The notes under the pieces: model-generated | Seen by the model: only the letters and a program-made list of their open reading frames with translations | Told to the model about the DNA's origin: nothing | Databases searched by the model: none | Assembly: GCF_028476545.1 (NCBI RefSeq) | Contig: NW_026732025.1 | Span: 412,001-476,000, forward strand | Length of the DNA stretch: 64,000 bases | Reading direction: 5' to 3' | DNA from: Physella acuta | Taxonomy: Eukaryota > Mollusca > Gastropoda > Physidae | Made by a program: the position numbers and the translations under genes | Part shown: positions 1 through 12,500 of the stretch, piece after piece | How positions within the stretch are numbered: the stretch's first letter is position 1 | Layout: the number at the start of each line of letters is the position of its first letter

Positions 1-479
1 AATTCAAGTATATAAAATTCAAATATAAGGCATAAGACATTGTGAAAGTATGTTGGATTTCCTGTCATCAATGATTTGTGCTGGTCAAATAATATCTCAC
101 TAAGAAAAATGTTAAAAAATGTAAATAGGCCTGTTTAGTCATGTGATGTGTGTGCCATGCAAGTTCATCAAAGAAAGGTAGACGAGTTCGACACTGACAC
201 ACATCTTCAGATCCATCTTTACCCCCACAAACCAGTGTGTGGCTTCACCACAGTCACCCACACAATGCTATGGACAATTATCACAACTTGTTGGCCAAAC
301 CACTGGCAATACTATCAGCAACCACATCCCACTCAACTCTCCCTAGCTCTTAACTCTCAATAGCTCTCTCAACTCTTGCTAGCTCTCTCAACTCTCTTGC
401 TAGCTCTCTCTCAACACAAACGTATCACTCATTAGGTTCTCCTGTCATTTACATTTCTCACAGGTGATGGCGCCACTTC
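1..479. other. 3' flank of SCAPER
   Basis: No gene is seen here. About 340-420 holds a short degenerate tandem tract of a CTCTCAACTCTTGCTAG-like unit. If the usual animal gene order holds, the region left of the window would lead towards Islet. Confidence 0.4.
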
Positions 480-485
480 TTTAAT
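480..485 (-). terminator. SCAPER: Candidate SCAPER poly(A) signal (ATTAAA)
   Basis: On the minus strand ATTAAA lies about 40 nt past the SCAPER stop. It is the only near-canonical signal I see between the stop and the window edge. The distance is short, so a more distal signal outside the window could also be used. Confidence 0.4.
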
Positions 486-524
486 GCCATGAGTGGAGAG
501 AGTCAAATCTTTGGGAACCAGAGG

Positions 525-3500
525 TCAAGACGCCAGGTTAAAATAGGATTGTCCAGCTTCCCACATGTCATAAGGGAACCTCAAGGTGAAGGCCATCCTG
601 TTCTCACTGTCACGGATTTCCTTGTTATCTGGTTCAAGTAAAAAAACAAAAGTCATCAACACTTTAGACATTACTTGCATCCAGCATATGGTTAGTACAG
701 CATAGTTTGGTTTGTTGTACTTGAAAGTTAAACACTAGCAAGAAAAATGTGTTTGACTGGTGAGGTTGTCTAATGAAAACTTCAGCAAATCAAGAAATGT
801 ATGAGGAGAGTAAAAAATCTGAAGGTGATTCTTTTGTCTTATTGATTAAGTGTGTATTGTACCAGATTGATTTACTTTAAAGTGTTGAGTGCCACCTAGT
901 TTGCATAATGATAATCACAATGCTAGTGAAAACATAAAGCAGTAACTTTTTACTTCTTTTATCTAGTGTAAAGCATTAACAATGAGCAAATTTGTTCTAG
1001 CATTTGAAAAGTTGTATTAGTTAAGTACTGTCTTTGGCTGACTGATTATAAATTTGCCAGAAAAAAACAAACAACTAAACAGAAAGTCTGTGATAAAAAG
1101 ATCTACCCTAAAAATAAACCAAACATAAAAAAAGGGTAAAAAAAAAAAGCATGCACAGGCCTAACCAGGGATAACCACACCATGCTAATCTGTTGCTAAT
1201 CCACTACTTGTATACAATGGCTGTTAGGTATCTACATTGTACACAGCAACTCAGCAGGTTGCATTACATTAGTTGCAGCCCCAGCTGAAGACACCCCCTT
1301 CTCATTGCAGATACCAGTACCCCCACCTATAATCAAGGCAGTCCCCCCTAACACCACCTTTCACCCCAAACCCCCCCCCCCCCCCAGTGTTTACTTTTCC
1401 AGCTGCTACTGCACATACTCCCACCAATCATCAAAAAATTAATGATCCCCCTAACTTCTCTATTAGGCAAATACCAGTGGGTAAGGTTTGACACAAGAGG
1501 GAGGGGTACCTCCCCACCCCTCCCCTGATTCAGGTAAAAATAGGAGAAGCTCAGCCTTGGTAAACATCTAGTCGGCAATAGTTGGGTGTAACTGCCACAA
1601 TCAGCCCAAACACAAATATTTTCTCATTCAGGAGAAATGAAGGTATATCTTCATCAACTTCTTCTTTTCATTTGTCACTCCGTCATCTCAACACACACCC
1701 CCACCAGCAGACAGCCGGCTGACATTTTTTTTTTTGGTCAACAAAAATATTTGTCTAAGAGAACTAACAGGGTAAGTAGACTAATAAGGGTAGAAACTGA
1801 AAAGGTTTGGCAACTAAGGCCACACCATGCAAACCTTGGTTCTTACTTTTCTTGACGGAGGACGGCATCAACTTGGACTGGTGGAGCTCCAGCTGTCTCT
1901 CCTGTGAGAGAAAACATTCTCTATTTACACTTTTTTTCATTCACGTCATAATGAGGACAAAAATACATTCAAAATAACCATTGTAAAAATATTGCTTTCT
2001 AAATAAATAATACGGTAAGATTTGGAAAAAAAAAACTAGCTGTGAATAAGAACAGGTTATTTTTATTTATTTTTTATTTATTTTTTACAATTTTTAATAC
2101 ATTTTTTGTGTGTGTGGGTGTGAGGTTGCATGTTTGTAGACTTTATTCTATTTATTCTATAGTAGGGGGAAAAACAACAAGCAGTGATCACATTAAAAAA
2201 TGGGAACACCCAGACACAAGGGCTGGCTTGAATAGAAAGTGTATCATTACCAACAATTAAACCTTCACACTGATAACATCTGCTACTTCATCAGACTAAA
2301 AAAAAAAAAACAAGTAATAAAACCCAAAAATTTGACAGTAAAAGACAGCTTGTTTTCTTCCCCGGGAACGTGTAATAATCAATGTCACTTTGATGTGTTT
2401 TAACTGTTTTAAGATCTCTCCCTCCACGGGGCGGGTCCCGCTGGGGTGGGGGTGCCCGGCCTGCACACAGGGAGGGGAGTTAAATACCCACAGACAGGTC
2501 ATCACCCGGGGCTCCAGGAGAAATCCTAACCGCTGACAGGGTGAATTCCAATCAAACCTGCCAGCCACTAATGTCATTAGCTACAGCAGAAATCAGTGAA
2601 AATTTAATCACCGCACCGGCCCGGGGCTAACGTCAGGGAGGAGGAACTCCGCTCGCCGGGACTACCCGTCTTAATTCTCTTAGGCCGCGCCAACGTAAGG
2701 GTTGCATTAACCAATTACTTCCTTGTAGGCAAGGGGGAGAGGGGAAAAACTCGGCCGGCTTGTAAACTTAATTTTATTGTGGAACTTTCACGGCCCGGTG
2801 ACAGTACTAATAGTTGTGGAAATTTGAGGACTGAATCACAGAGTTAAAGTAGGCTGTCTTCGAAAACTGAGTCAAAGTTAAAGGTTGGGTCAAAATATCA
2901 GAGGCAGGCTGCGTCTTGGTGGACTGAGTCAAAATCTTAGAGGAGTCGGGTAACAATGATATGACTGCCTCTACAGTCACATCAAGTAAAACCCGGTACA
3001 AGCGATTCTGCCTGGCCAATAACAACACAGTTGTCGAGTCAACCCGGTACAAGTCATGGTGCCCAGCCAGCAACAACACTGTTGTCAAGCCAACCCGCTA
3101 CAAAAGATGCTACAACAACAACACCGTTGTCAAGCCAACCCGGTACAAATCGTGCCCCAACAACAACACTTTTGTCAAGTCAAACCTGTGTACAAATGAA
3201 GCTACAAGTCCAGCCAACCCGGTACAAATGATGCTGCCCAGCCAACAACAACATTGTTGTCAAGTCAACCCGGTACAAGTCATGGTGCCTCATAACAACG
3301 ACTCGACGTGTTGGCGAATGGGGGGGGGGGGGGGGGGGGGGTGTTGTCGTACAACTGGTACCGTGTGTATGACATCACCAGCGAGAAACGTGTCTACATC
3401 CCCGTGCATCCTACCCTCGAGTAAATAAAGAACCTCCCCACAATCCCACACAACTGGAACAGAATTACACAACTACAGCCCCGAGTATTGAGAAAATTAA

Positions 3501-6500
3501 TTCTCACGTGGCATATGTTAACGTAAAGGGGAAGTTATCCCCATACAAATGCCAATTCACGGGAGTCGTTCTCATTCCCCTCTGCTACTGAACGTGAAGA
3601 AATAGAAAAAATATACCTGCACTACGAACGCAAGTTAACATTGTAAACAAACCACCCCACCCCGACAAACAAATTAGATATAATTGCTCGTATTCATACA
3701 ATATAACAGGATTTCGTCTTTAATATAGACGGTGTAATAGAAAACAAAATGATCTAATAGAACGAAGAACATGTAGATTCCTCTAGACTCCAGCCACCTC
3801 CGTGGGTGTGATAATGTAATTATAATACATGTAATTATAATACAGGGGTAGAGGTTTTTTTTTTTCTTTACTTCTATGAACTGTTTTGTGTGGGATGAGT
3901 CTCTGCTCCACACGGTTTAAAAAAAAAGTACAACTGAAGAGTTTTCTTTAACGAGAAGTTTGTGAGGTGGGGGAAGGAATGAGTGACACCAAGTTTCTCA
4001 TTCATGAAAACAAGAGCCGGGAAAACGTGTGAGCAAGATGACAATGCTCAAGTACGCCTGGCATCGCACACAATGCACGTGTTGGTTGAGCAATGCGAGC
4101 TTGGGCTGGGAAGGGGGGGGGGGAGTAGAGTTGAAATGGTGGAGAAAGTATCAGAAACCAGCACCAACACCCCACATTCCTACCTAGAAACAAACACAAC
4201 AGCACACCCCACACACAGAAACACCACCACCCACGATACAACACCACCATACAACGCTATGAGATTCCTACAATTTGTCTTCTCGAGTTCTTCGATCCCA
4301 TTCTTTGTTCTACACGATTACATCACATGACAGCTACGGAATTCCCCCTCACCCAGATGATTTATTATTTGCAGGTGTTAAACTACAGGATTTAATCAAA
4401 TTGTCTATTCCACATATCATATTTTATATACATATTTAATACAAATTGTAGCAATTAGCAATTTGAACATAACCCTCTGTTAGTATATTTTGAAAAGTCC
4501 ATATTTTCAAAAGACCTCGTTGGACATTTTTAAGTCTTGTAAATGCTAACTACCATTTTGAAATGATTTGCTTTGGTAAAAAAAATAAAAATTAAATACA
4601 CACACGTAAGATTCTTTACTACTGGTGTTTACTGTACAATAATTAGCGCAAAAAAATTACACCTCTTTAATTATTTTACATACAACTATCAATAATCTAA
4701 AATAATCTTAAGATTTTCAAACATTTGTGTTTACAAGATTCTGCAGAGTTATTTAACGCTATTACAAAATCCATCGTCCGTGGCCTCATGCTGAAAAACA
4801 AAAGTCAGGTAGGGTGTCGAGTGGTCGAGGCGTGTCGCTGTGTGTTCTGTCTAAATAACGGCAGATATTTTCAACTTTATGTATAAGATTGGTCGTTTCT
4901 TTAGAGATGTTTTCAGTGGGCTCGGGTTTCTGGCACGGGGTAAAACATCTACTTAGCAGAAAAATAAACAGGGGGGCGCATCAACGGTGGCGGGGATGGG
5001 GAGAACACAGGTTAGGCGGAGCAGTAGAAGGCACGGCCGGGATCTGACACATGCAGAATAAGCATACAGGCGTATTTTGACAGCGCTTCACACAGAGATA
5101 AGCCGTGGACTGGCAGGACCCACACTTAGCCAGGATACCCGGGCTACTGAGGCCCACCGTGTGTCATTTTGTTGGCTTGCCACGGATCCAATGGAAGCAG
5201 GTATTGCGGGAGATTTTCACGGGGGTATCTCAGGGGGTGGGGGTGCCAGGACAATTAGAGCATGAGAGATACCAAATGTTTGCATTCGATTGACAGTGAG
5301 TAAGAAAAAAGTGAGAGTGTAGGTGAGCAAACACACGGGGAGGTAGGTTAATTGCTGAGATTGTCTCCAAATGGTGCCTGGCTACAGACAATCGTTAAGT
5401 GATGGCAACTAGAGTTGATCAGTTTTAGCTACAGACAATCGTTAAGTGATCGGCAACTAGAGTTGATCAGTTTTAGCTACAGACAATCGTTAAGTGATCG
5501 GCAACTAGAGTTGATCAGTTTTAGCTACAGACAGTCGTTAAGTGATGGCAACTAGAGTTGATCAGTTTTAGCTACAGACAGTCGTTAAGTGATGGCAACT
5601 AGAGTTGATCAGTTTTAGCTACAGACAATCGTTAAGTGATCGGCAACTAGAGTTGATCAGTTTTAGCTACAGACAGTCGTTAAGTGATGGCAACTAGAGT
5701 TGATCAGTTTTAGCTACAGACAGTCGTTAAGTGATGGCAACTAGAGTTGATCAGTTTTAGCTACAGACAATCGTTAAGTGATCGGCAACTAGAGTTGATC
5801 AGTTTTAGCTACAGACAATCGTTAAGTGATCGGCAACTAGAGTTGATCAGTTTTAGCTACAGACAATCGTTAAGTGATCGGCAACTAGAGTTGATCAGTT
5901 TTAGCTACAGACAATCGTTAAGTGATCGGCAACTAGAGTTGATCAGTTTTAGCTACAGACAGTCGTTAAGTGATGGCAACTAGAGTTGATCAGTTTTAGC
6001 TACAGACAGTCGTTAAGTGATGGCAACTAGAGTTGATCAGTTTTAGCTACAGACAGTCGTTAAGTGATCGGCAACTAGAGTTGATCAGTTTTAGCTACAG
6101 ACAGTCGTTAAGTGATGGCAACTAGAGTTGATCAGTTTTAGCTACAGACAGTCGTTAAGTGATGGCAACTAGAGTTGATCAGTTTTAGCTACAGACAATC
6201 GTTAAGTGATGGCAACTAGAGTTGATCAGTTTTAGCTACAGACAGTCGTTAAGTGATGGCAACTAGAGTTGATCAGTTTTAGCTACAGACAGTCGTTAAG
6301 TGATGGCAACTAGAGTTGATCAGTTTTAGCTACAGACAGTCGTTAAGTGATGGCAACTAGAGTTGATCAGTTTTAGCTACAGACAATCGTTAAGTGATCG
6401 GCAACTAGAGTTGATCAGTTTTAGGTTGGTGTGGACAAGCAGCCATGCGATGGCTTGTTAAATAAATACGGAGCCTAAATGGAAACAATGGCAATTCTTT

Positions 6501-9500
6501 CTGAAGAGTTAATAACAGTACTATATATCAGGATGTTTTTAAAATAAATAACTGTGTATGACTGTTTTCATAAAGAAGTACAACAGCTGAGTTTATATAT
6601 CTGAGTTAATTATTAGTTCAGTTTTATTTCCATTTGAATTCTAACATACAAATATGTTCACAAATCAATCGACTACAACTGAAACTCTTGTAGTCTTTAA
6701 TATGGATTGATGAATAGTTCATTTTCAATTTGGGCTGAGTGGTTCAAGGCCACCCAGGTACTTGACCCAAACCAGGAAAAGTAAAGGAGGGTGAGCATAA
6801 CGTATCTCACAATACTTTTAAACAACCAGCTAATAAAACAGTACAGACCTAATATAGACCTAAAAATGACATGTACAATATGAAAGGGAAATTTATCATC
6901 TTTTCCCTTTTGTGCCCAAGTAGAGTTTATCTGTTTCAATGACCTTGGTATACAAGGGACAGTAGTCAAGTCAAGTCGTCTTTGTTTCCCTAAAAGGTGT
7001 CATGTGCCCATCAGACCTGAGTGGACTCGAACGTCCGAAGACTCCAGCCCGGAATCCGAACTCGAGGTTTTTGGGTTAGCAGTCTAGAGCTCTATCGCGC
7101 TGCCATTTGGAACTTAAGATTTTAAAATCTTGGCTATGAAGAATGTTTCCCAATAACTTAGGATAATCTTTGTATACTTTATGATAGAACAACTAGAAGT
7201 TAGCCTGACGTGTACTCACCTCTATAAAGTTGGCCAACAAGGCACAGCTGAGTTCTTGTTCCAGGATGTCACGGTTGCTGTTGTTGTTGAAACAACAGCA
7301 GATCAGGGTGGGCAACAGCACTGCTACAAGCCGTGGGTCACTGAAGTACTGGAAGGGCAGGGCACACAGTTGCTGTAGGACAGTTGGGGGCTGCCCGGAC
7401 TGGATGATCACCTGCCAACATAGAGGACAACATTAGATAGGGACTACAGGCCGTGGGTCACAACTGGCAGGGCACACAGTTGCTGTAGGACAGTTGGGGG
7501 CTGCCCGGACTGGATGATCACCTGCCAACATAGAGGACAACATTAGATGGGGACTACAGGCCGTGGGTCACAACTGGCAGGGCACACAGTTGCTGTAGGA
7601 CAGTTGGGGGCTGCCCGGACTGGATGATCACCTGCCAACATAGAGGACAACATTAGATGGGGACTACAAGCCTTGGGTCACAACTGGCAGGGCACACAGT
7701 TGCTGTAGGACAGTTGGGGGCTGCCCGGACTGGATGATCACCTGCCAACATAGAGGACAACATTAGGTGGGGGACTACAAGCCGTGGGTCACAACTGGCA
7801 GGGCACACAGTTGCTGTAGGACAGTTGGGGGCTGCCCGGACTGGATGATCACCTGCCAACATAGAGGACAACATTAGATGGGGACTACAAGCCGTGGGTC
7901 ACAACTGGCAGGGCACACAGTTGCTGTAGGACAGTTGGGGGCTGCCCGGACTGGATGATCACCTGCCAACATAGAGGACAACATTAGGTGGGGGACTACA
8001 AGCCGTGGGTCACAACTGGCAGGGCACACAGTTGCTGTAGGACAGTTGGGGGCTGCCCGGACTGGATGATCACCTGCCAACATAGAGGACAACATTAGAT
8101 GGGGACTACAAGCCGTGGGTCACAACTGGCAGGGCACACAGTTGCTGTAGGACAGTTGGGGGCTGCCCGGACTGGATGATCACCTGCCAACATAGAGGAC
8201 AACATTAGGTGGGGACTACAAGCCGTGGGTCACTGAAGTACTGGAAGGAATGTTGCTTCAATAGATATTGGCAGTATACGTCTAACTTGCTGCTCTACAT
8301 AGAGGAATCAGACCAGCAATTGTGTTCTAATTTTAGTGAAATTCTCTTGCATTCGAGAGACCATCCTATTTTACAAACGTATTTCTTATCGAAAACTAAA
8401 TAAGCCAACTATTTTTAATTCACTCATTCAAAAATACTACATGGATCAGTCATCTTATAAACGTTTTGAATATTTGACGATAACAAACAAGGAATGAGAG
8501 CGCAAGCTAGACGGGGATACTTCAGACAGTCAAGACAAGGAGTATAATGGAAGGGAGGACCCGCCCTCCTCATTAAGTTGTGCTATATAACATTGAGCAC
8601 GTCTTTGAAGAAGCGCGACCTGGATACCTACGTAGAGCTGAAGGAAATGAAATGTTTTCAATCAATTATACGGACATAAAATTAACGGGAAATGGGGAAA
8701 TGAGAAAACAAGGGAGGGAAAGCTTGTTGTGAGTTATTGCATTAAAACCAGATAATCTGTTCATTTTCTCCGCGCAATCAACAACACATGCAATGTTTAG
8801 GCGGCAAGGAGCGATATTAAAAAAGCATCTATCTCCTCACCTCAGCACGGCGCCACCGTCTTGCCGGTGATACAGCTAGGAGCCCGAGTTATCATTACGC
8901 CATGGGGGATTCCGCCAAGGCACTACATCCTAAACGCCTCAAGCGTTCACAAGCACAGTAGGGGCGTGGGGTGGGGGAGAGAGAGGGGGGGGGGGGGTGA
9001 AGCCCGGTAGCGCAAGAGCCGGGTGAAGAGCCGGGACTCTGGGAACGAAGCAAAACGAAATCAGCTGTCACTGGCCAGTAAATCTCGATGGTGTAACCGG
9101 CGCACGACCTACGTTCCGCTCTGTCGGGGGCTGTAAACTCCATTTGTTTTAAGCGGCGCCTCCCCGTGGATACAGACGGGCAAGCTTCATGTGTTTTGTA
9201 TAACAGTTTCCCGTTAGAGGGAGCCTCGCCGTTGCCGCGGTAAATGTGCCAACTTCATCTCTGAGCTCTTAATTGAATCAGAATCCGGAGATTAAATGCC
9301 GCAACGAGGATTTTTTCTCAAGCGAGTAAATCTTGTAGAAAATGGGAGAAAACATTTGTTCATTATTACCTTCGGAAAAACAATTTGTTGGGAAGCAGTG
9401 GGAGGGCCGGCAAGTGGAGAATGACGGTCATATATTTGAGATGAGATAATGAGTCTTTGTTGCGGTTATTGGGGGTCGTACTGCGTGAGTTACCTTTGAA

Positions 9501-12500
9501 GATCTGAGTCTCGTGGCTGTAGCGAAGTTTTTTACTCCCGTCATTAAGGTGTCTGATACTGTTTTATTACACGGGGAACTGGAGTGTTACATCTTAATCA
9601 AGGGATAGTTGGGGAGGGGAGGGCGTGGCTGAAAGAATTGGAGCATGCCTTTTACTCTCCACGACCTGATCGACATAGCTGACTCTAGCGTGCACAATGA
9701 TACAGGCCCTGGGTTCAACCTTTGGGACTTGTATACACATAAACACGACATTGTTTTTTATTTCACTTTAATTTGTAAACAAAGGTTTTCAAATGTTAAA
9801 TAAATATTTTTTATATTAGTAAACCAAGCAGTGTTAAAAATAAATGTCTGGTATTGAAGACAACATAAATTGCTAATTAATTTTGCGTCTCAGTACATCA
9901 TCAATATTAACAGAACTTGTGTGCAGTAGTAACCTTACTCTAGTTTTAATTAAAACTTTTTGTTGCTAAATGTAAGCGATACCCAACTTGGCCTGCCTTT
10001 GTTGTAATGAAAAACGCCGTATGAAATCGTTATGAGATATCAAAGTTTTACCAACAGTTATCAATCCTCTGATAAATGACACGTTATATTGTTTCTAGGG
10101 GGATACTATGTGCTGATTGGAATATAACTGCAGCGTGTTGCTAGAACTACGGGCAAACGTTGGGGGACTAGCAAACACCAACACAGGATCTGTCTGGTAT
10201 CGCACACCATATGGTGTCAACTGTTTACTGCCCCTGTTTGGGCTCGTGTTTCCTGAACGCCGCGGTAGGCACTCGATAGTGGCTTGTGATAAGGCAGTGT
10301 TGTACAACAGATACCAAAAATAGAAACTTCTTCCTTGCTCACAGATAACTAGCCACTTTTTTAGCATCCAAAGATCAAAGAGAAATACCCTTCAATACCT
10401 TACCCACTTCCCATGGAACATAATATGTACATGTATGAGGTATAAAATAAAGTAAGGTACCATGTTGTAGCGGTGGAGAGATCTACACAACGTAAAATAT
10501 ATAAAGAAAAACCAAACACTGACTGCTGGAGCAAGCACTTAAAAACATTGACCTGACATCACGGAACAGTTCCACGACACAATCAACGCATCAAATCCTG
10601 TTTGTATTTACAGGCAACCACCATAGGGATTTCCTATATTATTAAGCATATCCCGTCTCGCCCCTCCCCCCATTCACTGATTAATTAGACGTTCGGTGCC
10701 CGCATAGAGTCGACGATTATCCCGAACACAAAAGCCGAGCCAGTTGCTAGAGATGCAGCGTCATATGCAGGTATCGCAATTAGAGCAAGGGCTTTTACAG
10801 TTGGTAAATAAGTATATTAGGGGCTGATCTGCCCTTGGGTTACTAGTTCACTCTTAATTATTGACATGGAGCGAATTAATTCCAGTAATTTTCATATCAG
10901 GAGTGGGGATTATACCGGGGCCGTGCACAAAGCTACTGATCAGCGAGCCTCTAATAGAGTAGATCAGTGAAATGTAGTAGTCAAAACAGGCCAGTTTCAT
11001 GTGTGTCGTCATCAAAATAAATGAGAAGCAAAGTGTTAACATTAGCAGAAGTGACCTCTTGCAAGGTTTCATAACTTAATTATTAAGTTCAAGTACCAGT
11101 GAAAGAAAAAAAACCCAGACACAAAACATAATAAGATAGCATTGACTGATGGTGGGATATGTAACCATCTTCCATTTCTCAAAGTTAATGTCTAAATGTA
11201 CTAGGCATAAAAAGAAGACAAATTTTGTAGCTTTAGAAATCTTCTTGTCCTCGCTGTTAGTGTAAATGAGGAATGAGAATTCGTTGCAGTTATGCAGTTA
11301 CCGGAATTAGCCAACACTGACGCTTAAATAGAGGTTAGAGCTTCTCAGAAAATGTAGGCAATAGCTACCCCTTTTATGTTCCTTTCTTTATAGCCCCAAA
11401 GTTATAGCAGAGGAGGGGGAGGGGAAGAAAAGGGAGGGAGAGAAAGAGAAAAAGAGAAGAAAATAAGCCGTCATTGAAAATCAATGAAGACAGGCTTTTT
11501 CTCTAGGGCCTGATGCCGGGCACTAAGATAATCTGTGCCCTCTCCAAACTGTCACGACCAGAAGACTTCAGTGGACGGCTCCACATCAAACTTCACTGAT
11601 GCTCCGTTTTTTGTTTCCTAACTATAGGAATAGGCCTACTTTATTTCATGCGTATATAGTTAATTTAAAAGAAAGAATAGACAATGCTATATACAAAGGT
11701 AGAAAACTGACGAAGTACCAAGTGTGTAAGGATTTGTTTTTTAACCGCTAAGTACAGGGACTCATTTTCTCACTACAGATCTAACCTACACGGGAGCCAC
11801 CTCTAGAGATGTGCTCAACGGAAGAAAGATAAAAAGTTAAGAGCATTTAATATTGTGAGACACAAGACAGGGGAAAAAAAATAACTCCGGACGATGAAGA
11901 GCCCCTGGGGAGTCCGGTGCTCAGTTAGGAAAAGAGCTTTTGTTTGTAGCCGGGTGATTGGAAGTTGATTAGAAGTGTCTCGTTCATTGTTGGGTCATGG
12001 GGGAGGAGGAGAGCAGTCGGTGGGAGCTCTCGTCCAGGCCGCGGAGTTTTCATGAGCCCTGGCGTTCGGGGCACGCCCGGACACCGAGGACAATGATTAG
12101 GTTCCCTTATGCTGCTGTCACGGCCGGAGAAAAAAGGGCTTGATAGAGAGGACAAATGACTCCCTTTGTCGGGGCCGCTGTCTCCAGGGACGTCAAAGAC
12201 TGGCAAGATGGCGACGCCAGACAAGCGTGCACAGTTTTTAAAAGTCCACGCAAAGAACTAAGTATCGATGGCAAAGGGTACAAACAACTTATCGCAAGCA
12301 GAGGTTAGGAGGAATATTTTTTCCTATGTGGGGGGCGGGGAAGTGAGAGGAGAAAACATTTTAAAATCCGATTCACAGGGATCAAATTTAATATCAAAAT
12401 TTTAAAAGACAAGTGTCACGTCCCACTCTAAAACAGACCCATTCAAACTCCCATAGAGACCCTTCCATTTTAAACAACACCCGGCAGCACCACCTCACGG

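Noticed and set aside
5381-6424. CRISPR-like array
   Set aside because: Repeats are directly adjacent with no unique spacers, in an animal intron. It is a minisatellite.
6965-7110. Functional tRNA gene
   Set aside because: The A and B box remnants and the attached body fit a SINE. No intact cloverleaf could be drawn.
7653-8095. Two identical 73-codon minus-strand frames
   Set aside because: They are pieces of the exon 26 array, not genes. The peptide is read in a different frame from SCAPER.
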